This document shows positions 18,870-29,882 of a DNA stretch of 64,000 bases, piece after piece. A model generated the notes under the pieces. The model did not search any database and was not told the DNA's origin. It saw only the letters and a program-made list of their open reading frames with translations. The position numbers and the translations under genes are program-made. Numbering within the stretch: the stretch's first letter is position 1; every line of letters begins with the position of its first letter. Source of the DNA: Mycolicibacterium tusciae (GTDB lineage Bacteria > Actinomycetota > Actinomycetes > Mycobacteriales > Mycobacteriaceae); NCBI RefSeq assembly GCF_002086795.1, contig NZ_MVIM01000002.1, positions 186,001 through 250,000 of the forward strand, read 5' to 3'.

Positions 18870-21441
18870 CCAATGGCGCGTACGTCGTGGAGCGTTGCCG
18901 CGCCGGCCTGCCGATACCCTCGGCGATGGCGACGAGTTCTTCGACGCTCTTGGCCGAGCCGAACTCCGACCCGGCCATCCGCGAGATGGTCTCCTCCATC
19001 AGCGTGCCGCCCAGATCGTTCGCACCGCCGTTGAGCATCACCTGCGTGCGCTCGGTCCCTAGCTTCACCCAGCTGGTCTGGATGTTGTCGATTCGGCCGT
19101 GCAGCATGATTCGCGCCAGCGCATGCACGGCGCGGTTGTCGCGGTGCGTCGGACCGGGCCGTGCGCCACCCGCGAGGTACAACGGTGAGCTCTGATGCAC
19201 AAACGGCAGCGGTACGAATTCGGTGAATCCCCCGGTGCGGTCCTGGATCTCACGCAACACGCGAAGGTGGCCGACCCAATGTCGGGGCGAATCGACGTGG
19301 CCGTACATCATCGTCGAACTCGACCGCAACCCGACTTCGTGTGCGGTGCTGACGACCTCGATCCACATCGACGTAGGCAGCTTGCCCTTGGTCAACACCC
19401 AGCGGACCTCGTCGTCGAGAATCTCGGCCGCGGTGCCCGGGATCGAACCCAGTCCTGCCTCACGAAGCTCGGTGAGCCAGTCCCGAATGCTGGTGCCGCT
19501 CTTTGTGACTCCGTTGGCGATCTCCATCGGCGAGAACGCATGCACATGCATCGACGGCACGCGCGCCTTGACCGCACGCACCAGATCGGCGTAGCCCGTG
19601 ACGGGCAACTCCGGATCGATGCCGCCCTGCATGCACACCTCGGTCGCACCCGCGACGTACGCCTCCCATGCGCGGTCGGCGACCTCGTCGACCGAAAGCG
19701 AGAACGCGTCCGCGTCACCCTTGCGCTGGGCGAACGCGCAGAACCGGCAGCCGGTGTAGCAGATGTTGGTGAAGTTGATGTTGCGGTTCACCACGAAGGT
19801 CACATCGTCGCCGACGACATCGCGTCGGAGTGAGTCCGCCAGTGCGGCAACAGCATCCAGCGCAGGGCCGTCTGCCGTGGCGAGCGCCAGGTATTCGTCG
19901 TCGGAGAGTGCGGCCGGATCGCGCTCGGCGGAGCGCAGCGCCGAAAGCACGTCGGTGTCGATGCGTTCAGGAGCCTGCGCGGCCAGTTCGTGCACCTTCT
20001 CGCGGATCGACTCCCAGTCGCCGAACGCACTTCCCAGATCGCTGCGAGTCTCGGTGAGGCGGCCGGAGTGGTCGATGGCCGAGTGAAGGTCGGTGCGGCC
20101 CAAGGACTCCCATGCCTCATCGGGCTCCTGCCAGGGCCGCCCGGTGGGGATGACGTCCAAGGCCAGACCGGTATCGGGATCGGCCAGTGCGTCGACGTGC
20201 CCACGTACCCGCGGGTCGATCCACGCGGCACCGGCCTGCACGTATTGCGGCTGTGCGGTCAAACGCTGCACCAGGTCGTAACCGGCCTCGGCCGTGACCG
20301 CGGACAGCTCGTCGAGTGCGGGCCACGGCCGCTCGGGGTTGACGTGGTCGGGGGTCAACGGCGACACCCCGCCCCAGTCGTCGACTCCGGCACCGATCAG
20401 CGCCAGGCATTCCTGGCGCGACACCAGGTTCGGCGGCGCCTGAATTCGCACCTTGGGTCCCATCACCAGGCGCGTCACCGCCACCGCCGCCACGAAGTCC
20501 TCGAAGCCGGCATCCGGCGTGGCCGCCATCGCGGTGTGGTCCTTGGCCCGAAAGTTCTGCACGATCACTTCCTGAACGTGTCCGAACTCCTTGTGCGATC
20601 GCCGGATCGCATGGATCGTGTCAGCCCGCTCGGCAAGTGTCTCCCCGATCCCGACCAGCAGCCCCGTCGTGAACGGAATCGACAGACGGCCCGCGTCGGC
20701 CAGCGTGCGCAGCCTGACCTCCGGGTCCTTGTCCGGGCTGCCGTAGTGGGCCAGTCCCTTGGTCTCGAACAACCGCTGCGATGTGGTCTCCAGCATCATG
20801 CCCATCGACGGCGCCACCGGCTTGAGCCGGCTCAACTCCGACCAGCTCATCACGCCGGGGTTCAGGTGCGGCAGCAGCCCGGTTTCCTCCAGCACCCGGA
20901 TGGCCATCGCGCGGACGTAGTCCAGCGTCGAGTCATAGCCGCGCTCGTCGAGCCACTGCCGCGCCTCGTCCCAACGCGCCTCAGGCCGGTCACCGAGCGT
21001 GAACAGCGCTTCCTTGCAACCCAATTCGGCACCGCGACGGGCGACCTCGAGGATCTCGTCGGGCTCCATGTACATGCCGAGGCCCTGTGCCCGCAGCTTG
21101 CCGGGAACCGTGACGAACGTGCAGTAGTGGCAGGTGTCGCGGCACAGATGAGTGACGGGGATGAACACCTTGCGCGAGTAACTCACCGGCAGCCGTCCGG
21201 TCGGGCCGCGCCGGCCGGCGGCCTCCAGGCCCGCATCACGCACACGGGCCGCACTGGCGCACAGATCCGCCAGGTCATCGCCGCGCGCCGTCATCGCTAT
21301 CGCGGCTTCCTCGACATTGAGTGCCACACCGTCGCGGGCTCGTCGCAGTACGCGCCGCAGGCCTGCGGGGCTGGGTGTGCCTGACTTCGGTGGAATCACC
21401 GGGCTGGGCAGATCGGCGCCATGATCGGGGTTCAGAGCCAC
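18862..21441 (-). CDS. fbiC: 7,8-didemethyl-8-hydroxy-5-deazariboflavin synthase FbiC
   Basis: An 859-residue fusion of two radical-SAM enzymes (CofG-like then CofH-like) that makes the F0 chromophore of coenzyme F420 from a ribityl-uracil and tyrosine. The first cluster motif is [10 protein letters not shown] (about residues 80-90) and the second is [15 protein letters not shown] near 560. The start is uncertain. GTG at 21441 gives a length matching M. tuberculosis FbiC; the frame opens at an ATG at 21498. It supplies the cofactor used by enzymes such as the PPOX protein at 56127. Confidence 0.96.
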   Translation of the reverse strand: MALNPDHGADLPSPVIPPKSGTPSPAGLRRVLRRARDGVALNVEEAAIAMTARGDDLADLCASAARVRDAGLEAAGRRGPTGRLPVSYSRKVFIPVTHLCRDTCHYCTFVTVPGKLRAQGLGMYMEPDEILEVARRGAELGCKEALFTLGDRPEARWDEARQWLDERGYDSTLDYVRAMAIRVLEETGLLPHLNPGVMSWSELSRLKPVAPSMGMMLETTSQRLFETKGLAHYGSPDKDPEVRLRTLADAGRLSIPFTTGLLVGIGETLAERADTIHAIRRSHKEFGHVQEVIVQNFRAKDHTAMAATPDAGFEDFVAAVAVTRLVMGPKVRIQAPPNLVSRQECLALIGAGVDDWGGVSPLTPDHVNPERPWPALDELSAVTAEAGYDLVQRLTAQPQYVQAGAAWIDPRVRGHVDALADPDTGLALDVIPTGRPWQEPDEAWESLGRTDLHSAIDHSGRLTETRSDLGSAFGDWESIREKVHELAAQAPERIDTDVLSALRSAERDPAALSDDEYLALATADGPALDAVAALADSLRRDVVGDDVTFVVNRNINFTNICYTGCRFCAFAQRKGDADAFSLSVDEVADRAWEAYVAGATEVCMQGGIDPELPVTGYADLVRAVKARVPSMHVHAFSPMEIANGVTKSGTSIRDWLTELREAGLGSIPGTAAEILDDEVRWVLTKGKLPTSMWIEVVSTAHEVGLRSSSTMMYGHVDSPRHWVGHLRVLREIQDRTGGFTEFVPLPFVHQSSPLYLAGGARPGPTHRDNRAVHALARIMLHGRIDNIQTSWVKLGTERTQVMLNGGANDLGGTLMEETISRMAGSEFGSAKSVEELVAIAEGIGRPARQRSTTYAPLAA

Positions 21442-21654
21442 TCCCGTGTAACCCCGCGTCCGTCGAAGATCATCCGCGCGTCTCACATTCTGAAACATGG
21501 GCGCCTGACATATCGGTCACATTAGTCCGCCTATTGACGCAGTCGGCGCGCCGCCGCCCTGCAGTCGAGGTCAGCAAAGCAAAAGGTGCGGTCTATTTAC
21601 GCGTGAGCAAACATTGGCGTACGTTATCCGGGTCGGGCTTTCCGGAAGGACAAC

Positions 21655-22812
21655 ATGAAACGCTCTGCACGCTCGGCACTGGCGGCCGGGGTGAGCATGC
21701 TGGCAGTCAGCGCAGCAGTGATGGCTCCGGTGCATCCCACACCCGCGTCGGCACCGGCGGCCGCACCGCCCGCGGCGGTTCGGCTGGCTGCGGCCGTCCA
21801 GCCGCTACAACCGGGGCAGCAACCGCCCCACATCCCCGCGCTGCTCAGGTCTTCGAGGTTGCTGCCGTCGGTGGTGCCGACCGCACTGCCCGGCGTGCCG
21901 TCAGTGCTGGCCGTCCCCATCGCGCCGAACCTCGCCAACAGCATCGACAGTCTGTACCTCGCCGTCGAGCCTTGGGTGCAGTACGGGTTCGAGGTCGCCA
22001 CGTATGCGCTGGCGTGGGTCCCCTACGTCGGCTTCCTTTCGGGTCTGATCATGGACGGCTACTTCTTCGGCGAGAGCATCGTCGCGAGCGCCGTCTTCAA
22101 TTTCACCGACTTTCTTCGCGGCGACGGCAATCTTGTCGAGAACCTCGTGGACTTCGGCATCGACGTCGGTTTGGCATTCGTCTGGCTGGGACTCGACGCG
22201 TTGAATACATTCATACCGTTGCCGCCGTTCTGTTGCTATCCGCCGCGGCCGCCGGTGCAGGGCCCGTTCCTCGCCCTCGACACGCTCACCACGCTGATGC
22301 GGCCCGCGCAGGAAAAGACGATGGAGCTCACGTCGATCGACGAGTCGGCGCAGGGCACCGAAACCGGGCTGGACGAGACCGCCGGCGAACAAATCGAGGG
22401 TGTCGTAAACGCGGTCACTCCAGAGGAAGGCCCCCCGGCCAAGACTGTCCGCGAACTCGTCGGCGAACTTGTCGATCGATTCACGGGCGAACGCGTCAAG
22501 GGCGGTGTCAAGGGCGGTGAGGAGCAGCTTGAGGAGGGCGGCGTCCCCGGGCAGACCAACCCGGCTCTGACCGCTGGCGAGCTCACCGACGAGCACGGAA
22601 CGGTCCGCGCGCAGGGTCAGGTCCGCTCGTCGGTCGTCGCCACCCCCTCGACCGACAAGACCGAGACGGGCCCACGTGGCGGCAAGCTGAACGAAAAGCT
22701 CGCGAAGCTGGCGCAGTCACTGTCACCGAAGAAGCCGTCACCAAACGCTGACGGTCAGGGCGACCCCGGCGCGGGCGACCAGGCCGCCGGGGATACCAGC
22801 GGCCCGCAGTAG
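21655..22812 (+). CDS. Secreted mycobacterial protein of unknown function
   Basis: A 385-residue protein with a classical signal peptide (MKRSARSALAAGVSMLAVSAAVMA, cleavage near residues 30-35, longer than typical). A hydrophobic middle region (about 100-210) includes PWVQYGFEVATYALAWVPYVG, a pattern seen in PE/PPE-associated mycobacterial exported proteins. The C-terminal third is hydrophilic, rich in Glu, Gly and Lys, and probably disordered. A CCYPPRPP patch may form a disulfide. The ribosome site is GGAAGG before the ATG. It lies where PE12 is in M. tuberculosis (from memory), but is not a PE protein by sequence. Confidence 0.75.
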   Translation: MKRSARSALAAGVSMLAVSAAVMAPVHPTPASAPAAAPPAAVRLAAAVQPLQPGQQPPHIPALLRSSRLLPSVVPTALPGVPSVLAVPIAPNLANSIDSLYLAVEPWVQYGFEVATYALAWVPYVGFLSGLIMDGYFFGESIVASAVFNFTDFLRGDGNLVENLVDFGIDVGLAFVWLGLDALNTFIPLPPFCCYPPRPPVQGPFLALDTLTTLMRPAQEKTMELTSIDESAQGTETGLDETAGEQIEGVVNAVTPEEGPPAKTVRELVGELVDRFTGERVKGGVKGGEEQLEEGGVPGQTNPALTAGELTDEHGTVRAQGQVRSSVVATPSTDKTETGPRGGKLNEKLAKLAQSLSPKKPSPNADGQGDPGAGDQAAGDTSGPQ

Positions 22813-22815
22813 CAC

Positions 22816-23244
22816 TCAGGCGTTGACGTAGCGCCACAGCACCGCTGCGGGGGGCAGCGTGCCGAGTGCGATCAGCAGCAGGGTCCCGTAGGCCATGACC
22901 CCGGCGCCGCCATAGACGATGTCGTCGCCGGGTCCGCCCAGCGATAGCAGCGCAACCGTGAGCAGCCAGGTGAACAGCGGCACCGCCGCCGTCCTCGGCG
23001 ACGAGGTCCAATGCAGCGCAGCCCACACCAGTGCGGCATTCATCAGGCCACCGATCAGCGCGCTGATCGGAAACGGCCACGTGCCGATGTAGGACGGAAG
23101 AAAGAACGACGCGAGGATCGCGCAGAGGACGCCGTCGATGGCGAGCAGCGTCAGAACGGCGACGCGCCGATAGTCAGCGCTGGGAGCGGGCGATGTCAGG
23201 TCGGGATGCTGTCGATCACGCTGGCGATCGAACCGATGACCCAC
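22816..23244 (-). CDS. Conserved mycobacterial membrane protein (Rv1171-like)
   Basis: A 142-residue protein with four hydrophobic helices and no recognised catalytic motif. Position between fbiC and mshB matches the Rv1171 gene of M. tuberculosis (from memory). The start is doubtful. GTG at 23244 is the first in frame, but it lies inside the 35-residue gene at 23196-23303, and the hydrophobic part begins only at about residue 27. A non-canonical start near 23197, next to that gene's stop, would give a compact membrane protein. Confidence 0.7.
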   Translation of the reverse strand: MGHRFDRQRDRQHPDLTSPAPSADYRRVAVLTLLAIDGVLCAILASFFLPSYIGTWPFPISALIGGLMNAALVWAALHWTSSPRTAAVPLFTWLLTVALLSLGGPGDDIVYGGAGVMAYGTLLLIALGTLPPAAVLWRYVNA

Positions 23245-23303
23245 TGAAAGTTGTCGAGCCGGTCCTGCCAGTGCTGCAGGTTCGGATCCAGATCGGGGTC
23301 CAT
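23196..23303 (-). CDS. 35-residue small protein upstream of the membrane protein
   Basis: A short frame beginning ATG at 23303 with a strong ribosome site, AAGGGA, eight bases upstream. The product starts MDPDLDPNLQHWQDRLDNFQ and ends SIASVIDSIPT: an acidic, amphipathic, probably helical peptide with no signal sequence. It sits between mshB and the Rv1171-like gene on the same strand and overlaps the start of the latter in another frame. The good ribosome site and start position argue for a translated gene. It could be a leader peptide coupling translation of the membrane protein, or a membrane-associated small protein. Confidence 0.6.
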   Translation of the reverse strand: MDPDLDPNLQHWQDRLDNFQWVIGSIASVIDSIPT

Positions 23304-23357
23304 TGTCGTCCCTTCCACGCGCACCAGTTGTCGGGAGCTTACCCCGTTGAGCCCTCG

Positions 23358-24233
23358 CTATTCGAGGTTCAGACCCGCAAGCAGATCGGTTTCCCAGCCG
23401 CGATGGTCGCGGGCGCCCGCCTCGCCCGACACCAGGATGTAGTGCTCGACGGCGCCGACCGGCAGCGCGATGTTGTTCGACAGCGCCAGCGAGCGGTCGT
23501 TGGGCGCGACGGTGACCTGGGTGGCGTGCGCCCGCAGGGCCGCCACCTTGACAGGCAGCTGATCCGGGACGTCGATGATGGCGTCGATCGCCTCGTCAGG
23601 ATGACCGAACGACACGTCGTCGATGGATACCCGGATCCACGCGTCGGGCACATCTTGGAGCGCGTTCAGACCCTCGGCGATCGCTGTCGTCGACAGCACG
23701 GTCCAATACACCTTCGGCACGGTCCACGGCTCACCCGGATATTCGGGGCCGGCCGACGCCGCGACCGCCGCCATCGTCACCTCGTGGGTGCGGATGTGGT
23801 CGGGATGCCCGTAGCCGCCGTTCGGGTCGTAGGTGACGACGACGTGCGGGCGCAGCTCACGAATGATCGCGACCAGCGCACCCACCGCCTCCGCGGGGTC
23901 GGCGTCGATGAACCGTCGATGATGTCGAGCCGGCGTACCTTCCATCCCCGAGTCTCGCCAGCGGCCCGCGCCGCCGAGAAAAACGGGCTCGTCGACACCG
24001 AGCGCCTGCAGCGCCGCCGTCAGCTCACCGATGCGGAACCCGCCGAGTTGGTCGGCCTTGTCGACGGCCAGGTGCGCCCACTGGTCGCCGATCACCTCGC
24101 CCTCCTCGCCCAAGGTGCACGTGACCACCCGCACCCGCGCTCCGCGGGCGACGTAATGCGCGATCGTCGCGCCCGTCGTCAACGTCTCGTCGTCGGGATG
24201 CGCGTGGACGAACAGCAGCCGCGGACTCTCCAT
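23358..24233 (-). CDS. mshB: GlcNAc-Ins deacetylase MshB (mycothiol synthesis)
   Basis: A 291-residue zinc deacetylase of the LmbE/PIG-L family that removes acetate from 1-O-myo-inosityl-GlcNAc in mycothiol synthesis. The zinc/catalytic motif AHPDDE is near residues 10-15 and the third ligand is in [11 protein letters not shown] at 24233 ([15 protein letters not shown]) is preferred over a GTG five codons upstream. It is divergent from the ClC gene by 40 bp. Confidence 0.95.
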   Translation of the reverse strand: MESPRLLFVHAHPDDETLTTGATIAHYVARGARVRVVTCTLGEEGEVIGDQWAHLAVDKADQLGGFRIGELTAALQALGVDEPVFLGGAGRWRDSGMEGTPARHHRRFIDADPAEAVGALVAIIRELRPHVVVTYDPNGGYGHPDHIRTHEVTMAAVAASAGPEYPGEPWTVPKVYWTVLSTTAIAEGLNALQDVPDAWIRVSIDDVSFGHPDEAIDAIIDVPDQLPVKVAALRAHATQVTVAPNDRSLALSNNIALPVGAVEHYILVSGEAGARDHRGWETDLLAGLNLE

Positions 24234-24273
24234 TGGCACAGCTTGCACGATGATTGGCGGCTAGATTCACCTG

Positions 24274-25512
24274 GTGTCGCGCCGCACAGTCGAATTCGTA
24301 TGCGCGATCATCATCGTCGGGCTGCTCGCCGGCTTGGCGGGCGCGGCGACAACGCTGCTGCTGCACGCGATCGAACATCTGACGTACCACTACTCCTTCG
24401 GCACGCTGCTGTCCGGTGTCGGCGGTAGTAGTCCGGTGCGGCGAGCGGTCGGACCGATGATCGGCGGTGCGCTCGCCGGCTTCGGGTGGTGGATGCTACG
24501 ACGAAGGACCACCGTTCCGCCGCTGGCCGGAACCATCAAGGCGCACCGGCCCATCCCTCGGGTCGCCATGTCCATCGACGCGTTCCTTCAGGTGCTACTC
24601 GTCGGCGCGGGCGCATCGCTGGGTCGCGAAGGCGCACCCCGTCAACTGTCCGCCGCATTGGGCGATTTCGGCACCACCCGGCTGTCGCTCACGCCGCGCG
24701 ACCGTGAGATTCTGCTCGCCTGCGCGGCCGGGGCCGGACTGGGTGCGGTCTACAGCGTGCCGCTGGGCGGAGCCTTGTTCGCCGCGCAGATTCTGCTGGG
24801 CAGCTGGCATCCGCGGGTGCTGGGCACGGCTTTGATCACGTCGAGCCTCGCGGTTGCGGTCGCCGCGCCCGTCACCCATCTCGAGCACCCGCTGGATTGG
24901 CCGGACGCGTCGACGTCCTATCTGTTCGCATTCCTCGCGCTGGCCGTCGCACCGCTGGCAGGAGCCATCGGTCTGGCGTTCAACCGGATGATGGACTTCG
25001 CGCGGCCCAAGGTGCAATTCACGTCCTGGATACTGATTCCCGCGATCGCGGCGGCCGGCCTGGTGACCGGCATCTGCTCGATCTGGTACCCGGAACTTCC
25101 CGGCAACGGGCGGAGCATTTTGACGGTGGCGGTCGACAGCAGTATGACCCTCGGGGCCGCCTGCGTGATCCTGTTGTTGAAACCGCTTCTGACAGCAGGG
25201 TTTCTGCGCGCCGGAGCCGTCGGCGGACTGCTCACACCCGCTTTGGCCACCGGCGCGGCCACCGGATCGGTTGTCGCCCTTGCACTCAATCAGCTGGCGG
25301 GAACCCACATCCACGTGTCGGCGTTGGCGCTGACGTGTGCGGCCGGGGTCTTGGCAATCACCCAGCGGTCACCCCTCTTTGCGGCGTTGTTCGTGTGGGA
25401 ACTGGCGCACCCACCGTACTGGTTCCTCTTCGTGTTCGCGATCGCGGCGTATGCCGCACACGGCCTGCGCTTGATGCGCGAGCGCCGGGAGGACGAATCA
25501 CCTTCTCACTGA
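24274..25512 (+). CDS. ClC-family chloride channel/antiporter
   Basis: A 412-residue integral membrane protein with about ten to twelve helices. Selectivity-filter elements are visible as [14 protein letters not shown] (the GREGP-like motif, here GREGA) and [15 protein letters not shown]. The gating glutamate is retained in GREG. ClC proteins move chloride or fluoride, often in exchange for protons. The start is GTG at 24274. The 3' end overlaps the lpqW end by seven bases on the opposite strand. Confidence 0.9.
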   Translation: MSRRTVEFVCAIIIVGLLAGLAGAATTLLLHAIEHLTYHYSFGTLLSGVGGSSPVRRAVGPMIGGALAGFGWWMLRRRTTVPPLAGTIKAHRPIPRVAMSIDAFLQVLLVGAGASLGREGAPRQLSAALGDFGTTRLSLTPRDREILLACAAGAGLGAVYSVPLGGALFAAQILLGSWHPRVLGTALITSSLAVAVAAPVTHLEHPLDWPDASTSYLFAFLALAVAPLAGAIGLAFNRMMDFARPKVQFTSWILIPAIAAAGLVTGICSIWYPELPGNGRSILTVAVDSSMTLGAACVILLLKPLLTAGFLRAGAVGGLLTPALATGAATGSVVALALNQLAGTHIHVSALALTCAAGVLAITQRSPLFAALFVWELAHPPYWFLFVFAIAAYAAHGLRLMRERREDESPSH

Positions 25513-27395
25513 CGGGTTTTCACCCATGTGCCGGCGTCGCCGACGATGCCGACGGGCACAGCACCGGACAACTTGACGTTCTCAACGCTCGGCCCGGCCG
25601 CGACGATCGTGGTGTCCTGCAGAATCGGCAGCACCGTCGACATGTTCCACAGTCGCGGTTCGACGGCGGTGATCACGGCGTCGATGGGCTCGCTGCCGTC
25701 GAGTGCGGCGTCGATCTTGGGCTGCAGGCTGCGATCACAGATACCGGTGATATTGCTTGGCGCCTGGACCAATTCGCCGGTTTGCGGCGCGGGACTGGCG
25801 AGCGTGGTCGTCGGCGTTGCGGACGGGGCCGGCCGCGCGGACGTCGGCGCGGTCGCGGTTGTGGTCGAGGTGGTCTCCGGGGTCTCTGGGGTTGATGTCT
25901 GCGGGGCGGACGTTTCCGGCTCGGTCGTCGCAATCGCGGTGGCCTCGAGCGCGCGGCAGCCGTACCGCGATGCCAGCGAGGTGGCGAGGTCACCGCCGGC
26001 TTGATGCCAGCCGACGACGGCGTCGACGCGGTTGTTCGTCAGCGCGTCGCCGTAGAGCGCTACCGGATCGAGCGCCGATACGGATGCTTCGATGCCCACG
26101 TTGCGCAGTTGGTCGGCGGCGGTGTTGGCGACCGCGACCGAGGTCGGATCGTTGGCGGCGACACCGAGCACCAACGACAGCGGCTCCCCGTCCTTGATGA
26201 TGCGGCCGCGGTCGTTGTCCGGACCGGGTGTACCGGGCGTCGGCGATTCCACTGGCTCCACCACGTAGCCGGCGTCGACGAGCAGTGCGAGCGCATCCTC
26301 TTTCGAGATCGCGGGCGGCGCGGTCGGCACGTAGCCGGGATCGGACGGCGATCGCACCTGCGCCTGCGCCAGCGTCACCGTGTTGTCGTCACCGGCCCCC
26401 ACCGCGGCGAGCAGGTCGACGTCCAGCAACCCGAAAATCGCCTTGCGCACTTGGGAATCCGCGAGTGCGGGCTGTTGCGCGCGCAGCGTCAACTGCATGA
26501 CGCGCGGCGTGACGATCCGCGCCGTCCGGACGTCCGGAATCGCCGAGAGTTGCGCGAAGGTCGCTGCACCGCCGTGGACCTGGGCCACCTGTGTGTCTCC
26601 GTTGCGGATCGAATCGGCCAGGGCGGCCGCGTCTCCGCCGCGCCTCAACAGGATCAGGTCGGGTTTGGCGGGCGCGCTCCAGAAGCGGTCATTGCGCGCC
26701 AGCAGGATCTCGTCGCGCTGGGGGTCGATGTTCTCGACCCGGAACTGACCGCCGGTGACGGGCAGCGTGCGAACCAGGCCCGCGGCGAATCCGCCGGGGA
26801 TGTCCTTGACGATGTGGGCGGGCAGGATGTTGTTGAACAACTCGCGCCAGGCCGGATAGGGCTGCGAGAAGGTGACTACCGCGGTCTTGCCACCCTCGAT
26901 CGACTGCACGCCGGTGATGAGGTCATAGCCTGCGGGGTCGACCACCCCGGGTTGGCTCACCATCTGCTGCCACAGGTACCAGAAGTCGTCGGCGCCGATC
27001 GGGGCGTTGTCGGTCCATGACGCCTCGGGCCGGATCTTGTAGGTGACGATGAACGGATCCCGACTGGTGACTTCCGCCGACTCCAGCAGCGTGGTGTCGA
27101 GTTCCCATCGCGAGCCGGTCGGGGTGTTGGGATCGGGCACCGGCCGAAACGAGCTGGGCAGCACGAGAGAACTGATCGCGGCGTTCACCGGTGACTGGTC
27201 GGCCAGCAGGTGCGGATTGAAGCCCGGACCGATCCAGTCGATGGCCATGATGATCTGCGACGCCTTCGGCGGAGGTGGAGCCGTCGTCTCTGTGGTGTCG
27301 GTGCTCTGCGGTGCCGGCGGCGGGCTCACGGTGCAGCCGGACAGGAGTGTCATCAGCGCGGATATCGCGACTATGACGCGTACTGGCCTCGGCAC
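25506..27395 (-). CDS. lpqW: Lipoprotein LpqW
   Basis: A 629-residue lipoprotein with the fold of extracellular solute-binding proteins (SBP_bac_5). The signal ends in the lipobox LLSGC with the lipidated cysteine at residue 21. A Thr/Ser/Pro-rich linker (about 500-545, made mainly of [24 protein letters not shown] sequence) interrupts the C-terminal lobe. LpqW in M. smegmatis and M. tuberculosis channels mannolipid intermediates between polar PIM and lipoarabinomannan synthesis, which fits the nearby pimE. Start GTG. The linker looks hypervariable. Confidence 0.92.
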   Translation of the reverse strand: MPRPVRVIVAISALMTLLSGCTVSPPPAPQSTDTTETTAPPPPKASQIIMAIDWIGPGFNPHLLADQSPVNAAISSLVLPSSFRPVPDPNTPTGSRWELDTTLLESAEVTSRDPFIVTYKIRPEASWTDNAPIGADDFWYLWQQMVSQPGVVDPAGYDLITGVQSIEGGKTAVVTFSQPYPAWRELFNNILPAHIVKDIPGGFAAGLVRTLPVTGGQFRVENIDPQRDEILLARNDRFWSAPAKPDLILLRRGGDAAALADSIRNGDTQVAQVHGGAATFAQLSAIPDVRTARIVTPRVMQLTLRAQQPALADSQVRKAIFGLLDVDLLAAVGAGDDNTVTLAQAQVRSPSDPGYVPTAPPAISKEDALALLVDAGYVVEPVESPTPGTPGPDNDRGRIIKDGEPLSLVLGVAANDPTSVAVANTAADQLRNVGIEASVSALDPVALYGDALTNNRVDAVVGWHQAGGDLATSLASRYGCRALEATAIATTEPETSAPQTSTPETPETTSTTTATAPTSARPAPSATPTTTLASPAPQTGELVQAPSNITGICDRSLQPKIDAALDGSEPIDAVITAVEPRLWNMSTVLPILQDTTIVAAGPSVENVKLSGAVPVGIVGDAGTWVKTRQ

Positions 27396-27438
27396 GGTGT
27401 TCAGGGTATCGGCAGCCGCTCGGCCGTTTCGGCCAGCG

Positions 27439-29328
27439 CTAGCCCCGGGCTTTGGCGCGGGACTTCGCGCGAGCCCGCAGCGTGGCGTCCAACTCGACCT
27501 TGCGGACCCGGACCACCTCGGGCGTGACCTCGACGCACTCGTCCTCGGCGCAGAACTCCATCGCCTGTTCGAGGGTCAGCTCGAGCGGACGGGCCAGCGT
27601 CTCCATGACATCGGCCGTCGATGACCGCATATTGGTCAGCTTCTTCTCGCGGGTCACGTTCACGTCGAGGTCCTCGGCGCGCGGGTTGATTCCGACCACC
27701 TGACCCTCGTAGGTGTCCTGGCCCGGTTCGACGAAGAATTGGCCTCGGTCGGCAAGCTGAATCATCGCGAACGGGGTGATCGAGCCGGTCCGGTCCGACA
27801 CCAGCGATCCGGTGTGGCGGGCGCGGATCTCACCCGCCCACGGGCGGTAACCGTCGAATACGGCGTTCGCGATGCCGGTACCCCGGGTCAACGTCAGGAA
27901 GTCGGTGCGGAAGCCGATCAGACCGCGGCTGGGCACGATGAAGTCCATTCGCACCCAGCCTGCGGCGTGATTGGTCATCTCCTCCATGCGGCCCTTGCGG
28001 CCGGCCATCAGCTGGGTGATGGCACCGACGAACTCGTCGGGACAGTCGATGGTCATCGCCTCGAAGGGCTCGTGCAGCTTGCCGTCGATGGTGCGGGTGA
28101 CCACCTGCGGCTTGCCCACGGTCAGCTCGAAGCCTTCGCGGCGCATCTGCTCGACGAGCACGGCCAGTGCGAGTTCACCTCGGCCCTGCACCTCCCACGC
28201 GTCGGGCCGGTCGATGTCGACGACCTTGATCGACACGTTGCCGACGAGTTCGGTGTCCAGGCGTGACTTGACCATGCGCGCGGTGAGCTTGTGCCCGGAG
28301 ACTTTGCCCGCCAGCGGTGAGGTGTTGGTGCCGATGGTCACCGAGATCGCGGGCTCGTCGACGGTGATGCGCGGCAGCGCGTGCGCGTGCTCGGTGTCGG
28401 CCAGCGTGTCGCCGATCATGATCTCCGGGATGCCCGCAACGGCCACGATGTCACCCGCGATGGCCTCGTCGGTGGAGGTACGTTCCACACCCTCGGTCAC
28501 CAGCAGCTCGGTGATCTTCGCGTTCGTGATCACCGGATGACCGTCGACCTCACGCATCCAGGCGACCTGCTGACCCTTGCGAAGCCGGCCCTTGTAGATG
28601 CGGATGAGCGCGAGGCGACCGAGGAACGCCGACGCGTCGAGGTTGGTCACCAGGGCCTGCAATGGGGCCTCCGGGTCGCCCTTGGGCGGCGGGATGTGTT
28701 CGAGAAGCACGTCGAACAGCGGGTCGAGGTTCTCGCCCTCGGGGTTCTCACCGTTGGCGGGTTCGACGGTGCTGGCGATCCCGGCCCGGCCGGACGCGTA
28801 GAGCGTGGGCAGACCGAGCGCGTCCTCGGCGGCCTTCTGGGCCTCCTCGTCGAGATCGGACGCGACGTCGAGCAGCAGATCGTGGCTGTCGGAGACCACT
28901 TCGGCGATGCGGGCGTCGGGCCGGTCGGTCTTGTTGACCACCAGGATCACCGGCAGATGCGCGGCCAGCGCCTTGCGCAACACGAACCGGGTCTGCGGCA
29001 GGGGGCCCTCGGACGCGTCGACCAGCAGCAGCACCCCGTCGACCATGGACAGCCCGCGTTCGACCTCACCACCGAAATCGGCGTGTCCGGGAGTGTCTAT
29101 GACGTTGATGACGGTCATGCTGCCGTCGGGGTGGCGACGGTGGACGGCGGTGTTCTTCGCCAGGATGGTGATGCCCTTTTCCTTCTCCAGGTCCCCGGAG
29201 TCCATCAATCGCTCGATGGCATCATCACCGCGGTGGGTCAGGGCGCCGGATTGCCGCAGCATCGCATCGACCAGGGTCGTCTTCCCATGATCGACGTGCG
29301 CGACAATGGCGACATTCCGGAAATCCAC
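27439..29328 (-). CDS. typA: Translational GTPase TypA/BipA
   Basis: A 629-residue ribosome-associated GTPase. G1 AHVDHGKTT, switch I KEKGITI, G3 DTPGHADF and G4 NKTDR are intact, followed by EF-G-like domains and the BipA-specific C-terminal domain ([15 protein letters not shown]). GTG at 29328 gives [15 protein letters not shown], agreeing with other mycobacteria. A TTG ten codons upstream is an alternative, and neither has a good ribosome site. It ends with a basic Ala/Arg/Lys tail. Confidence 0.95.
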   Translation of the reverse strand: MDFRNVAIVAHVDHGKTTLVDAMLRQSGALTHRGDDAIERLMDSGDLEKEKGITILAKNTAVHRRHPDGSMTVINVIDTPGHADFGGEVERGLSMVDGVLLLVDASEGPLPQTRFVLRKALAAHLPVILVVNKTDRPDARIAEVVSDSHDLLLDVASDLDEEAQKAAEDALGLPTLYASGRAGIASTVEPANGENPEGENLDPLFDVLLEHIPPPKGDPEAPLQALVTNLDASAFLGRLALIRIYKGRLRKGQQVAWMREVDGHPVITNAKITELLVTEGVERTSTDEAIAGDIVAVAGIPEIMIGDTLADTEHAHALPRITVDEPAISVTIGTNTSPLAGKVSGHKLTARMVKSRLDTELVGNVSIKVVDIDRPDAWEVQGRGELALAVLVEQMRREGFELTVGKPQVVTRTIDGKLHEPFEAMTIDCPDEFVGAITQLMAGRKGRMEEMTNHAAGWVRMDFIVPSRGLIGFRTDFLTLTRGTGIANAVFDGYRPWAGEIRARHTGSLVSDRTGSITPFAMIQLADRGQFFVEPGQDTYEGQVVGINPRAEDLDVNVTREKKLTNMRSSTADVMETLARPLELTLEQAMEFCAEDECVEVTPEVVRVRKVELDATLRARAKSRAKARG

Positions 29329-29384
29329 GCCGGTAAGTGTCGCAGTGCGGGTGCTCAATCGCGAAAACGAGAGAGACAGGTCAC

Positions 29385-29552
29385 TTGAAGGCCAGCAAGC
29401 TGCTCGACATCAAACCGAAGAAGAAGTGTTGCCGCAGTAAACCCCGATGCAAGAAATGCCCGCTCGTGCTGCACAAAGTGCATAAGGCCGAAAGGGTGGG
29501 CGTCCGCGGTAAGGAGCTCGAAAAGATCTATCGGCGCGCCCGCAAGAACTGA
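29385..29552 (+). CDS. Small basic Cys-rich protein (55 residues)
   Basis: A short frame beginning TTG at 29385 with the ribosome site GAGACAGG five to twelve bases upstream. The product KASKLLDIKPKKKCCRSKPR... contains a possible metal site, CC-x5-C-x2-C, at residues 14-23 and is rich in Lys and Arg throughout, suggesting RNA or DNA binding. It is divergent from typA with about 56 bp between starts. Similar 55-60-residue actinobacterial proteins exist, but I do not know a function. Confidence 0.7.
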   Translation: MKASKLLDIKPKKKCCRSKPRCKKCPLVLHKVHKAERVGVRGKELEKIYRRARKN

Positions 29553-29615
29553 TCCTCCGGAGTACTTTGGAAATCATCCGTCAGGCGTGTTCACGTGCGG
29601 TTTGGAGGTACCGAT

Positions 29616-29882
29616 GTGACGGTCTATCAGGTTGCAACCATTGCGCTGATCTTCGTGGTGGCTTCGGCCGCGACGCTGGCGATCTACCTCGGCTTACTCA
29701 ACTGGATGGGCCGGTTTCACGTGGTGCACTGCTCCGCGTGCCATCACCTGACCACAGCGTCGACGAGGGAGCCACAGGCGTCCTGCCCGCATTGCCGCCA
29801 CCCGTTGCTGCTACACCCGCTGCATGCGGTGACTCACCCGAATGCGCGGGTGCGGGTGCTCAGCGACTCGCTGCGGTACTGA
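29616..29882 (+). CDS. Membrane-anchored zinc-ribbon protein
   Basis: An 88-residue protein with one N-terminal transmembrane helix (about 6-28) and a cytoplasmic-looking zinc ribbon formed by HCSACHH and SCPHCRH. The GTG at 29616 has a perfect GGAGG six to eleven bases upstream. Its 3' end overlaps the AraC-type gene by 49 bp tail to tail. The function is unknown; zinc ribbons of this type often mediate protein or RNA contacts at the membrane. Confidence 0.72.
   Translation: MTVYQVATIALIFVVASAATLAIYLGLLNWMGRFHVVHCSACHHLTTASTREPQASCPHCRHPLLLHPLHAVTHPNARVRVLSDSLRY

Noticed and set aside
19990..21384. 464-residue frame antisense to fbiC
   Set aside because: Shadow of a strongly coding high-GC gene; no start signal and no recognisable domain.
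24897..25895. 332-residue frame across the ClC and lpqW ends
   Set aside because: Out-of-frame overlap with two clearly identified genes; Arg/Gly-rich shadow composition.
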